From Pyxidicoccus xibeiensis (lineage in GTDB: Bacteria > Myxococcota > Myxococcia > Myxococcales > Myxococcaceae), in the NCBI RefSeq assembly GCF_024198175.1, contig NZ_JAJVKV010000006.1, forward strand, positions 124,001 through 188,000: a DNA stretch of 64,000 nt, read 5' to 3'. Positions 40,459-48,883 of the stretch are shown in pieces (positions within the stretch are counted from its first letter, which is position 1; each line of letters opens with the position of its first letter). The translations under genes were made by a program, and so were the position numbers. Under the pieces are notes generated by a model. That model had not been told where the DNA came from and made no database searches. It was given only the letters and a program-made list of their open reading frames with translations.

Positions 40459-41211
40459 ATGTTCCAGTCGGTCATCGAGCGGCAGCGGGCGGGACGTCTT
40501 GGCGCGGGAGTGTGGGTGTCCATCGGAGTGCACGCGGCCCTGTTCGTCGCGGTGCTCTTCATCTCGGCCCGGCCCTCGGGGCCGCCGCCCGAGCCGGACA
40601 AGGAAATCACCCTCATCGTCCGCCCGGGCCCCAACGTGGCGAAGGGCACCCCGGCCCCCAAGGCCCCGCAGCAGGCGGCGGCGCCCAGCAAGCCGCGCCG
40701 CCCGCGCAACCTGAACCAGATGCCCACCCAGGTCGCGCCGATTCCTCCCGAGGCGCTGACGCCGCCCGAGCCCGACACGTCCGGCAGCAGCGACACGGAC
40801 GAGCAGGCCGACACGGGCGACGGCGTGGTGGGAGGAGATCCGAACGGTGACCCGAACAGCACCGTCATCGGCGTGCCGCTCATCCCCGGCCTCACCGGCG
40901 GCGGCCAGGGCGGCACGGGCACGGAGGTCCTCCCGTTCGGCCAGGGCATGACGCCGCCGTCGCAGGTGGGAGGCCGGCCCATCGAGTACACGCCGCAGGC
41001 CCGCGCGGCCCAGGTGGAGGGCACGCTCATCGCCAAGTGCGTCATCACCGCGGAAGGGCACGTGCGCGACTGCCGCATCATCAAGGGCGTGGCGCACATG
41101 GACGAGGCCGTCATCGACGCCCTGCACAGCCGGCGCTACCGCCCGGTGACCTTCCAGGGGCGGCCGGTGAGCGTGTCCTACGTCTTCACCATCCGGCTGC
41201 GCATGCCCTAG
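40459..41211 (+). CDS. TonB-family energy-transducer-like protein 2
   Basis: A 250-residue paralogue of the gene at 38583. The first 30 residues are nearly identical, including MFQSVIERQRAGRLGAGVWV and the TM segment SIGVHAALFVAVLFISA. The C-terminal domain from VEGTLIAKCVITAEGHVRDC on is also nearly identical. The central Pro/Ala/Thr-rich spacer is different in sequence (QQAAAPSKPRRPRN, SSDTDEQADTGDG). Duplication with divergence only of the spacer suggests the same partner machine but different reach or receptor. Its stop shares the CTAG palindrome (41208-41211) with the stop of the convergent TPR gene. Confidence 0.88.
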   Translation: MFQSVIERQRAGRLGAGVWVSIGVHAALFVAVLFISARPSGPPPEPDKEITLIVRPGPNVAKGTPAPKAPQQAAAPSKPRRPRNLNQMPTQVAPIPPEALTPPEPDTSGSSDTDEQADTGDGVVGGDPNGDPNSTVIGVPLIPGLTGGGQGGTGTEVLPFGQGMTPPSQVGGRPIEYTPQARAAQVEGTLIAKCVITAEGHVRDCRIIKGVAHMDEAVIDALHSRRYRPVTFQGRPVSVSYVFTIRLRMP

Positions 41212-42347
41212 AGGTCGTGGCGGCCCGACGCTCCCGCCGGCACCAGGACGTGCTTGAGCACGTACGTCTTGAGTCGCTGGCGGACGGCGTCATCCATCGT
41301 GAGGACGACCTGGGGATGCACGCGGGAGCCCACCTCGAAGAGCACCGCCTCCAGCAGCATGCCGTCCTGGGCGATGACGAACAGCCGGTCCAGCGTCGGG
41401 TCCGACGCCTCCATCTTCCCCTCCGCCTTGCGGCCCTCGTGGACGACGAGCGCGGAGCCCAGGCACTCCAGCTCCTCGGTGGAGGTGAAGTGCTCGTCGG
41501 TGGTGCCCGTCATCTCCAGGCGGTGTGACGGCTCGCCAATCCACAAGGCCTTGCAGTTGGCGAAGGCGAACCACGCGGGGTCGTGGTCGGGGTCGAACTG
41601 GATGGAGACGTCCTCGCCCATGCGCTCGGCGAAGCCACGGGGGACGATGGTGTCCTCGCGGATGACGAGCCCCAGGTGCGCGTTGGTGCGGAAGAACTGG
41701 CGGATGACGGGATAGCGAGGGCTGAGCACCAGGCACCACGCCCACGAGTCCAGCGCCTCGTCGTAGCGCCCCAGCTTCGCGAGCGCGTTGCCCTGGAAGA
41801 ACCAGGTGCGGTGGTCCTCCGGGTTGATGGCGATGGCCTTCTGGTAGTGCGTCAGCGCGGTGGCCGCGTCGTCGGCGAAGTAGGCCGCGTCCCCGCGGAA
41901 GATCCAGGCCCTGTAGCAGTCCGGGCACACCTCGGTGGCGCGCGTGTAGAGCTTGGCGGCTTCCGCGTAGCGCTTCGCCTGGAAGAGGGGCTCGGCCTCC
42001 TGGAGCAGCGCCTGCGCCTTCGCGTCCTCCGGCCAGGGCTGGATGACGCGCTCGCCGCCCTGCACCACCACGCGGGGGAACTCCACCGCCTCCATGCGCT
42101 GGGGCCACAGCTGCTCCGCCCAGCCTCCCGGCGGAGAGTCCTTGCCCTCCACGCGGTAGGACACCTTCGACTCCTCCAGGCGCTTCAGGATTTGCGCGGG
42201 CGTGAGGTACGCGGGCGACTTGCGCGAGGACGGTGGAGTGACGGCGGGGGCCTTCGCCTCCTCCACCGGACGGGCGGCTCCGGGCTTCGGCGTGGACGCG
42301 CAGCCGAGCGCGAGCACACAGCCGAGGACGATGAGTGAGCGGTGCAC
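41208..42347 (-). CDS. TPR-containing lipoprotein
   Basis: A 379-residue envelope lipoprotein. The start is a GTG at 42347 (AAAGGA upstream), giving MHRSLIVLGCVLALGCAS, with the lipobox ALGC and lipidated Cys at ~16. Earlier Met codons are absent. A Pro/Ala-rich linker follows, then about three tetratricopeptide repeats at ~100-200 (YAEAAKLYTRATEVCPDCYR, ALTHYQKAIAINPEDH, YDEALDSWAWCLVLSPRYP). The C-terminal ~180 residues form an unassigned domain with FDPDHDPAWFAFANCKALW and STEELECLGSALVVHEGR. A scaffold or secretion-accessory role is possible. Its stop codon overlaps that of tonB-like gene 2 within CTAG. Confidence 0.82.
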   Translation of the reverse strand: MHRSLIVLGCVLALGCASTPKPGAARPVEEAKAPAVTPPSSRKSPAYLTPAQILKRLEESKVSYRVEGKDSPPGGWAEQLWPQRMEAVEFPRVVVQGGERVIQPWPEDAKAQALLQEAEPLFQAKRYAEAAKLYTRATEVCPDCYRAWIFRGDAAYFADDAATALTHYQKAIAINPEDHRTWFFQGNALAKLGRYDEALDSWAWCLVLSPRYPVIRQFFRTNAHLGLVIREDTIVPRGFAERMGEDVSIQFDPDHDPAWFAFANCKALWIGEPSHRLEMTGTTDEHFTSTEELECLGSALVVHEGRKAEGKMEASDPTLDRLFVIAQDGMLLEAVLFEVGSRVHPQVVLTMDDAVRQRLKTYVLKHVLVPAGASGRHDL

Positions 42348-42519
42348 GAGACGTGTCCTTTCGGTGGGGAGGGCCGCCCAGTGTATGCGCCTCCCCCCGG
42401 GTCTTCTCGCACCCGAAATGGAAGGAAACCGCCTGTCGCAGTGCGCCTCGTTTTTCTCCGCTCCCAGAGAGTACGGTTCTCTCCGGTTCAAGCCCGTAGC
42501 GAGACACACCGGAGGAGTC

Positions 42520-43386
42520 ATGCGAATGCAGGGGATGAAGCAGTGCGGCGCGCTGGCACTCGTCGTGGGAAGCCTGGTGGCCTGGGGCTGTGGGGGCGCG
42601 GAGGTGGAGCCTCGGGAGGCGAGCCCGGCGGAGGTCGCGGAGTCGTGGTGTGCCACCTCGGAGCCGTCCGCGGCGGAGCTGGAGGAGGTCGCCGCGAGGC
42701 TGGCGGAGCGCGAGGTGAGCGCGATGCGGCTGCCGGGCTCGGTGCGGGTGCCCACGTATGTCCACGTCATCCGCAAGGGCACGGGCACGACGAACGGCGA
42801 CGTGCCGGACACGGTGATTCGCCAGCAGCTGGACGTGCTGAACTTCGCGTACCGGAACACGCCCTTCTATTTCGACCTGGTGGGCACTGACAGGACCACC
42901 AACACCACCTGGTATGCGATGTCGCCGGGCAGCTCGGCGGAGACGATGGCGAAGAATGCGCTTCGCCGGGGCGGCAAGGAGTCGCTCAACCTGTACACCG
43001 CGAGCCCTGGGGGCGGGCTGCTGGGCTGGGCCACCTTCCCGTGGAGTTATGCCGGCAGCCCGAAGCTCGACGGCGTGGTGCTGCTGAACTCGACGCTGCC
43101 GGGCGGCACGGCGACGGGCTACAACTCGGGCGACACCGCGGTACACGAGGTGGGGCACTGGCTGGGCCTGCTCCACACGGCCACGGGCTGCTCGGGCAGC
43201 GACCAGGTCGCTGACACGCCGAACGCCAACGCGTCGTACACCTGCGCCGAGGGCGCGGACACGTGCGTGAGCGCGGGGCTGGACCCCATCCACAACTACA
43301 TGCACACGACGGACGAGGCCTGCATGTGGGAGTTCACGCCCGGCCAGGGCGCGCGCATGGACGCCCAGGCGCTCCAGTACCGCTGA
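42520..43386 (+). CDS. M43-like (pappalysin-family) zinc metalloprotease, exported
   Basis: A 288-residue secreted peptidase. The N-terminus MRMQGMKQCGALALVVGSLV with WGCGG after it is a signal sequence, possibly with a relaxed lipobox (AWGC). The catalytic zinc motif HEVGHWLGLLH (extended HExxHxxGxxH) is at about residues 209-219, preceded by the strand GVVLLNSTL. The Met-turn candidate YMHTT lies near 263 in NYMHTTDEACMWEFTPGQ, with the Cys pair found in M43 enzymes. GGAGGAG lies immediately upstream of the ATG at 42520. Length is short, with no C-terminal modules. Likely an extracellular digestive protease. It is divergent from the TPR lipoprotein gene. Confidence 0.88.
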   Translation: MRMQGMKQCGALALVVGSLVAWGCGGAEVEPREASPAEVAESWCATSEPSAAELEEVAARLAEREVSAMRLPGSVRVPTYVHVIRKGTGTTNGDVPDTVIRQQLDVLNFAYRNTPFYFDLVGTDRTTNTTWYAMSPGSSAETMAKNALRRGGKESLNLYTASPGGGLLGWATFPWSYAGSPKLDGVVLLNSTLPGGTATGYNSGDTAVHEVGHWLGLLHTATGCSGSDQVADTPNANASYTCAEGADTCVSAGLDPIHNYMHTTDEACMWEFTPGQGARMDAQALQYR

Positions 43387-43709
43387 GCGCGGTGGGCCTC
43401 CGGCCCGGGCCCTCCGGGGCTTCGGGCCGGGTATGGCTGGGCCCATCGTGGCGCTGACGCTCCGAGCGGGCTGGCGCCGCCCGGCCCGCGTCGGGCTGAA
43501 TGCAGTGTCGTCCAGGCCGGGGGCGCTCGCAGGTCCGCAGGCCAGGCAACGGTGTTCAGCGCCGTGCGTGAGCCCGAGGAAAGGCTCGCGGGCGGGGACG
43601 TGCCTCGTTAGTCACGGGGCGCCGTGCCCGGGCCGGGGCGCGGTACTGAAGGCGCGGGGGCGCGGGCTCCCGGCGGCGTCCCGCCAGCCTCGGGTTCCAG
43701 GCAGGGACG
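43387..43709. other. 323-bp intergenic stretch with a terminator-like hairpin
   Basis: CCGGCCCG (43400-43407) pairs with CGGGCCGG (43423-43430) over a 15-nt loop, 13 bp after the M43 stop, and is a plausible terminator. The remaining sequence to 43709 is extremely GC-rich. No recognisable promoter box or gene was seen. Confidence 0.45.
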
Positions 43710-45197
43710 ATGCCGAGCACCTGGTACGACGCGGTGGTGGTGGGCGCGGGCTTCGGCGGACTGGCCACGGCGCTGGAGCTGACACGGCGGGGCGCGCGCG
43801 TGGCGCTGTGCGAGACGCTGAACTATCCCGGCGGCTGCGCCAGCACCTTCCGGCGGGACGGCCATGCCTTCGAGGCCGGGGCCACGCTCTTCTCCGGCTT
43901 CGAGCCGCACCAGCTCTTCGGCCGGTGGATTCGCGAGCACGCCCTGCCCGTGACGGTGGAGTGGCTGGACCCCGTGGTGGAGCTGCGCACGCCGGGACTG
44001 CGGCTGCCCGTGCATCGGGACCGGGAGCGTTTCATCGCGTCGCTCTGCGCCCTGCCTGGCGCGCCCGTGTCCGCGGTGCGGCGCTTCTTCGAGCTGCAGG
44101 AGAAGGTCGCCGGCGCCCTGTGGCCGCTGTTCGATGACCCGACGCTGCTGCCGCCGCTGGACGTGAAGTCCCTGCTGCGCCATGCGGGCCGGGCCTTCCA
44201 GTACCCGCTGCTGCTGCGCTGGCTGGGGCGGCCGCTGGGCGCGGTGCTGGAGCACCTGGGGCTGACGGGCTTCACGCCGCTGCGCACGTACCTGGATGCG
44301 CTCTGTCAAATCACCGTGCAGTGCAACGCGGCGGAGGCGGAGGCCCCCTTCGCCCTGGCGGCCATGGACTACTACTGGCGCGGCACGGGACATGTGCGAG
44401 GCGGCATCGGGAGGCTGGCGGAGGCCCTGGCGCACGCGGTGGAGGCGCGCGGCGGCACGGTGCTGCTGGCCAACCGGGTGAAGTCCCTCACGCGGGTGCC
44501 CGGAGGCTGGAGCGTGGCCTCACGACGCGGCGAGCTGCTGGCGCGGAACGTGGTGGCCAACCTGCTGCCGAAGGGAGTGACGCGGCTGCTGGGCCTGCCG
44601 CCCGAGCAGCTCCCCAAGCTGGGCGCGCTGTCGGGTCGTATCGAAGAGGGCTGGGGCGCGGCGATGCTGTACCTCGTGGTGAAGGCGCCGGAGCATGGGG
44701 ACGCCAGCGCGCACCACCTCGAGCTGGTGCGGGACGAGGGGGCGCCGTTCATCGAGGGCAACCACCTGTTCATGTCCATCAGCGGCGCGGCGGACGAAGG
44801 CCGCGCGCCACCGGGTCACCGCACGGTGACGGTGTCCACGCACGTGCCGCTGAAGACGCTGGCGCGCATGCCGGCGGAGGAGCAGGGCCGCTACCTGTCC
44901 GGAATCCAGGAGCGCATGCACGAAGGCCTGGAGCAGCTGGCGCCGGAGTGGATGGCGGGGCTCACGCACACGATGACGGCGTCGCCGCGCACGTACCAGC
45001 GCTTCACGCAGCGGGAAGGCGGCGCGGTGGGCGGCGTGCCCCGGCGCGCGGGGCTGGCCAACTACCGGGGCCTGGGCCCCATGCAGGTGCTGGACGGGCT
45101 GTGGCTGGTGGGGGACTCGGTGTTCCCAGGGCAGAGCACGCTGGCCACCGCGGTGGGCGGCGTGCGCACGGCCGCGAGCATTGCCTCGCGAGGCTGA
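43710..45197 (+). CDS. FAD-dependent carotenoid desaturase/isomerase-like oxidoreductase
   Basis: A 495-residue amine-oxidase-fold flavoprotein of the phytoene desaturase family (CrtI/CrtISO-like). The dinucleotide-binding motif is YDAVVVGAGFGGLATALELT (residues ~6-25), continuing to the second strand VALCETLNYPGGCASTFR with the GG doublet that contacts FAD. The C-terminal FAD signature is GLWLVGDSVFPGQSTLATAV (~465-484). The body TGHVRGGIGRLAEALAHAVE is typical of the substrate/regeneration half. It stands alone, with no phytoene synthase, cyclase or other crt gene beside it. Its substrate could be a carotenoid or another polyene lipid; I cannot choose. It could also be a retinol-saturase-like enzyme. 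Confidence 0.85.
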   Translation: MPSTWYDAVVVGAGFGGLATALELTRRGARVALCETLNYPGGCASTFRRDGHAFEAGATLFSGFEPHQLFGRWIREHALPVTVEWLDPVVELRTPGLRLPVHRDRERFIASLCALPGAPVSAVRRFFELQEKVAGALWPLFDDPTLLPPLDVKSLLRHAGRAFQYPLLLRWLGRPLGAVLEHLGLTGFTPLRTYLDALCQITVQCNAAEAEAPFALAAMDYYWRGTGHVRGGIGRLAEALAHAVEARGGTVLLANRVKSLTRVPGGWSVASRRGELLARNVVANLLPKGVTRLLGLPPEQLPKLGALSGRIEEGWGAAMLYLVVKAPEHGDASAHHLELVRDEGAPFIEGNHLFMSISGAADEGRAPPGHRTVTVSTHVPLKTLARMPAEEQGRYLSGIQERMHEGLEQLAPEWMAGLTHTMTASPRTYQRFTQREGGAVGGVPRRAGLANYRGLGPMQVLDGLWLVGDSVFPGQSTLATAVGGVRTAASIASRG

Positions 45198-45316
45198 TGG
45201 CCGGTGCCTCTCGACACGCCTGGCAAAGAGCGTCGCAGGGCGGCAGGGAGCGCCCAGGCGCGAGCAGTGCCGCGCGGCCGGTGCGGGGTGAGCGCCCGCC
45301 CCGCCGGAAGTGCGAC

Positions 45317-47578
45317 TCAGGCGCCCCGCGCCTCCACGGAGCCGCCCACGGTGGGGGGCTCGTTGCGCGCGGTGGAGGCCAGCTCCGCGAGGATGCGCAC
45401 CGCCTCGCGCGCCGCTGCCTCCGGCCGCACGCTCGTGTCGGAGATGCCGGCAATCAACCGGGTGATGTCGTGGTCCACCCTGCCCTGCCGTCCCCACGCC
45501 CGCGCCGAAGGCGCGCTGAGGTACGCGGAGAAGGCGTGGTGCCCGGAGCCCGGCCGCTCGCCGATGACGTGCACCAGCGCCCGGGGCGCCGCCTCGTCCG
45601 GGTCACCGAACAGCAGCTCCCCCACCTGGTAGCCCGCGCGCACGCGGCCGTACTTAACCACCAGGTGCTCGGGCGCCACCTTCCAGCCCGCGGCAGCCAG
45701 CTCGTGCCGCAGCTCGGCCAGGAATGGCCGCAGGTGCCCCTCGTCCATCAGCGAGCGCGCGTCCAGCCCATCCGAAATCACGATCTGCGCGTCCCACTGC
45801 CCCGCATGCATCAGCCGCAGCATCCGCACCGCCATCTCGGACGAGGCGTCCAGCCGCTCGCCCGACGGCGGGTGCAGGATGTAGTCGCGCCGGTCCTCCG
45901 AGCACGTCCGCAGCCACACCGCGTCCGGAAGCCGCTCCACGTCCGCCGCGGACAGCTCCGACCAGATGCCCGCCTTCGCGTCCTCGTACAGCGCGTGGAG
46001 CTCCCGCTCCAGCGACGGCTCCAGGTCCCACGGCTGCGCCCCGTGCCCCACCGCCAGCGGCACGCTGCGCTCACGCACCGCCGCCATCTCCCGCTTCGCC
46101 TCCGCGAGCACCTCCGCGTCCGGGCGCGTGTCCCCCTTGCGCCGCCGGTACTGCAGGTACACCCACGCCGGGTCACCGAAGTGCGCCGTGGGCTTCCCGT
46201 CCGCGTCGATGACGCCCAGCTCCTGGAAGAAGGCCCACATCCGGTCATCCACCTTGAGGCCGAACTTCTCCCGCAGCCGCACGTGGTCCTGGAACGCCGT
46301 CGTCAGGTAGCTGAGCATCGGGTCGTTCCGCGTGGGCAGCGCCATGAGGTAGCCGGGGCCCGCCGGGGCCACCTGCTCCAGGCACCAGCCCAGGTCGTCC
46401 AGCGACACGTCCATGTGCAGCGTGGAGCACACGTCCAGGCCAATCATCAGCCCGTGCAGCTTGCCCATGACGATGTCTTCCAGGCAGCAGCGCACCAGCT
46501 GCTCCCGGGTGCGGAACACCTCCGGCCCGATGAAGCCCGCCACGTCATTCACGTGCACCCACGGCTCCGGCGCCCGCCCCGCCCCGAGCTGCGCCAGCGC
46601 CACGCGCGCCTTGAGCGCCCGCGCGAAGCCGTACTTGCGCGCCTCGTGGATGAGCATGTCGCAGCCGTGGTGGTGTCCGTTCGTCGCGTCCGCGCCCTGC
46701 CCCGTCTCGAAGTAGAGGCCGAACTTCCCGGTGCGCCGCGCCGCGTACCCCACCATCTTCTCGATGGTGACGTCGAAGGTGCGGTTGGCGGACTCGTTGC
46801 CCGCCAGGCTCTGGAACCAGATGCCCGTGGTGCCCGGCTGCCGCGCCTCCACCTGCGCCTGCACGTCGATGTGTGACAGCACGCAGTGGGGCATCACCTC
46901 GTCGAGCCCGAAGGTGACGAGGATGTCGTGCAGCGCCGCCTCCACCGCCGCCACGGAAGAGGGAACCGAGGACACCGGGTTGGTGCCCAGCACCACGTCT
47001 CCCACCGCGAAGGACCAGCCGTTGAAGACCTGCCAGCGGATGTCGTCCGGGTGGTCCGTGGGCGAGTTCGGCTGCAGCCGCGCGCCCAGGTAGCCCTTCG
47101 CGCCCAGCTTGCTGCCCGGCAGCGGGTGGAAGATGCGGGCCCCCACGGCCGTCAGCTCCGCGTCGCTCATCAGCTTCACGACACAGGCGATGACGTCACT
47201 GCCCAGGCCGCCGAGGATGGCGTGGACCTCCGCCTCGTCCGCGGTGAGCAGGAACGACTTCAGCTGTCCCAGCGTCCACTCGGACAGCTCGGGCAGCAGC
47301 TCCATGTCCAGCCCCTCCAGCATGAAGGCGTGGAGCCGGTCCTCGAACGGCGGGTGCGAGTGGATGGCGCCCAGCTTCGTGCGGGACAAGAGCGCACGCG
47401 CGTTGGCGCGAGACGTCTCGTCCGCCGCGGCGATGCCGAGTGTCGCATCTCCTTCCTTGAACGCGTTGGCCGCGCCGAGAACCTGCTGATACAGGCGCTG
47501 ATCGAAGAAACCCTGGACCCGGTGGACGTAGCCGAACACGTCCTCGCCGGTGAGGACGTCGCGGAGAAACACGCTCAT
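45317..47578 (-). CDS. single-chain ethanolamine ammonia-lyase (EutB-EutC fusion)
   Basis: A 753-residue polypeptide that joins both subunits of the adenosylcobalamin-dependent enzyme which converts ethanolamine to acetaldehyde and ammonia. The large-subunit part (~1-470) starts MSVFLRDVLTGEDVFGYVHR and contains PGTTGIWFQSLAGNESANRT, GQGADATNGHHHGCDMLIHE and LGTNPVSSVP, all EutB hallmarks. A linker (~500-570) leads to the small-subunit part with QIVISDGLDARSL, VKYGRVRAGYQVGELLF and VIGERPGSGHHAFSAYL of EutC. No microcompartment, EutA reactivase or EutD/E genes are near, so a free cytosolic use is implied. The ATG at 47578 matches EutB starts; 47638 is less likely. Confidence 0.9.
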   Translation of the reverse strand: MSVFLRDVLTGEDVFGYVHRVQGFFDQRLYQQVLGAANAFKEGDATLGIAAADETSRANARALLSRTKLGAIHSHPPFEDRLHAFMLEGLDMELLPELSEWTLGQLKSFLLTADEAEVHAILGGLGSDVIACVVKLMSDAELTAVGARIFHPLPGSKLGAKGYLGARLQPNSPTDHPDDIRWQVFNGWSFAVGDVVLGTNPVSSVPSSVAAVEAALHDILVTFGLDEVMPHCVLSHIDVQAQVEARQPGTTGIWFQSLAGNESANRTFDVTIEKMVGYAARRTGKFGLYFETGQGADATNGHHHGCDMLIHEARKYGFARALKARVALAQLGAGRAPEPWVHVNDVAGFIGPEVFRTREQLVRCCLEDIVMGKLHGLMIGLDVCSTLHMDVSLDDLGWCLEQVAPAGPGYLMALPTRNDPMLSYLTTAFQDHVRLREKFGLKVDDRMWAFFQELGVIDADGKPTAHFGDPAWVYLQYRRRKGDTRPDAEVLAEAKREMAAVRERSVPLAVGHGAQPWDLEPSLERELHALYEDAKAGIWSELSAADVERLPDAVWLRTCSEDRRDYILHPPSGERLDASSEMAVRMLRLMHAGQWDAQIVISDGLDARSLMDEGHLRPFLAELRHELAAAGWKVAPEHLVVKYGRVRAGYQVGELLFGDPDEAAPRALVHVIGERPGSGHHAFSAYLSAPSARAWGRQGRVDHDITRLIAGISDTSVRPEAAAREAVRILAELASTARNEPPTVGGSVEARGA

Positions 47579-47633
47579 GGCGCGGCACAATGTATCCGCC
47601 GTCCCATTCGGGAAGCCACGCACGGCTCGTCCT

Positions 47634-47685
47634 GTCACCTGGGTGACGCCCGCCTGTCGGCTCCGGGTTCATGAAACGGATTCAT
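47634..47685. promoter_or_regulatory. two palindromes in the promoter region of the ethanolamine ammonia-lyase gene
   Basis: GTCACC-TG-GGTGAC (47634-47647) is a perfect 6-bp dyad. ATGAA-ACGGA-TTCAT (47671-47685) is a perfect 5-bp dyad. Both lie in the 147 bp between the upstream hydrolase stop and the lyase start and may be operators. I saw no cobalamin-riboswitch-like structure. Confidence 0.4.
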
Positions 47686-47725
47686 TGCGGCACCAAGCGG
47701 TGACGGGAAGCCGGGGCTCGCGCGG

Positions 47726-48883
47726 CTACTCGTCGAGCAGGTCGGACCAGAAGCCCACCAGCCGCCACACGTCCGCGGCCTCCGCCTGCCGGTCCACCTC
47801 GGCGTGGGAGATGAGAGGCGTGGCCAGCTGGTGGACCTCCGTGTGCGGCCGCAGCGCCTGGGCCAGCAGCACGGACTCCATGGCGGGAATCACCGTGTCC
47901 CCCGCGCCGTGGAGCAGGTAGACGGGAGCGGCCGGAGCGGGCGAGCGGGCCGGGGACAACGACGGGTCCGCGGCGAAGGCCTTCACGTACGGCAGCAGCG
48001 TGGGGCCGAGCGCCGCGACGTCGCGGGTATTCACGTGGCCCATCAGCGTGGCGGCGGGCTCGGGCAGCTGCGCCTGCAGCGCGCGCGCTCGGGCGAAGGT
48101 CTCCTCCGCGAGCCGCCCGTCGGTGAGCGTCAGGTGCGAGGCCCGCAGGAAGGTGCGGATGGCCGCGCGCAGCGGCTCCACCTGCTCGGGCGGCACCAGC
48201 CGGTCCGCCACGTTGAGGAGGATGACCACCACCCCGTAGTCGTGGGGTGCCAGGCGGCTGCCGTCCGGCAGCTCGCCCGTGCACAGGAAGGCCAGCACCC
48301 GGGGCAGGTCGCCGTGCCCGCCGAAGGAGAGCGTGGCGGCCACCCGGTCCTTCAGCGCGGGCCGGCCGGCGGCCACCACCGACAGCCCGCCGGAGAAGCT
48401 GATGCCGAACAGGCCCACCTTCCCGTCCGGGGCCAGGTCGGGCTGCGCCGCGGCCCACAGGGCGGCGTCCTCGATGACGTCGGGCAGGCGCGGGGTGATT
48501 TCGTAGCGCAGCAGGTCCGCGGGCTCGGGCGTGAGCACCGCGAGCCCGCCCGAGGCCAGGTTCCCGGCCAGCTTCACCAGGCGCGGCTCGTCGATGCCGT
48601 CCGCGTGGACGCCCGAGGTGAGCACCACCGTGCGCCCCCGCCCCTCGACGGGACGGTAGAGCCGGGCCCGCGCCGGGCCGTGCCGCGTGGGGACCTGGAG
48701 CTCCTTCACGTCGAAGGGCCCGGTGCGCCAGCGCGACAGCGCCTCGGCCGCGTCACCCTGGAGGTCCGCCGCGCGCGCCACGAAGGCCAGGCCGCGCAGC
48801 CAGTCCGGCCCCGCCCACAGGCCCAGGGCCAGCAGTGCCACCAGCGAGGCGCCCAGCGTCCGGCGGGCGACCCGGCGGCTCAT
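47726..48883 (-). CDS. alpha/beta hydrolase, membrane-anchored or exported
   Basis: A 385-residue protein with a hydrophobic N-terminus (RRTLGASLVALLALGLWAGP, residues ~6-25) that acts as a signal or anchor. The alpha/beta-hydrolase core contains the nucleophile elbow VGLFGISFSGGLSVVA (Ser near residue 165). A C-terminal YLLHGAGDTVIPAMESVLL segment supplies the acid and an ISHAEVD segment may supply the catalytic His. It begins within the stop of the hybrid kinase gene (ATGA at 48880-48883), so the two are translationally coupled. That is an unusual partner for a sensor kinase; the hydrolase may act on the sensed compound. Substrate unknown. Confidence 0.8.
   Translation of the reverse strand: MSRRVARRTLGASLVALLALGLWAGPDWLRGLAFVARAADLQGDAAEALSRWRTGPFDVKELQVPTRHGPARARLYRPVEGRGRTVVLTSGVHADGIDEPRLVKLAGNLASGGLAVLTPEPADLLRYEITPRLPDVIEDAALWAAAQPDLAPDGKVGLFGISFSGGLSVVAAGRPALKDRVAATLSFGGHGDLPRVLAFLCTGELPDGSRLAPHDYGVVVILLNVADRLVPPEQVEPLRAAIRTFLRASHLTLTDGRLAEETFARARALQAQLPEPAATLMGHVNTRDVAALGPTLLPYVKAFAADPSLSPARSPAPAAPVYLLHGAGDTVIPAMESVLLAQALRPHTEVHQLATPLISHAEVDRQAEAADVWRLVGFWSDLLDE

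Noticed and set aside
47579..47725. Cobalamin riboswitch upstream of the ethanolamine ammonia-lyase
   Set aside because: No GCCACTG-type core or paired stems of the B12 element could be found in the 147 bp.
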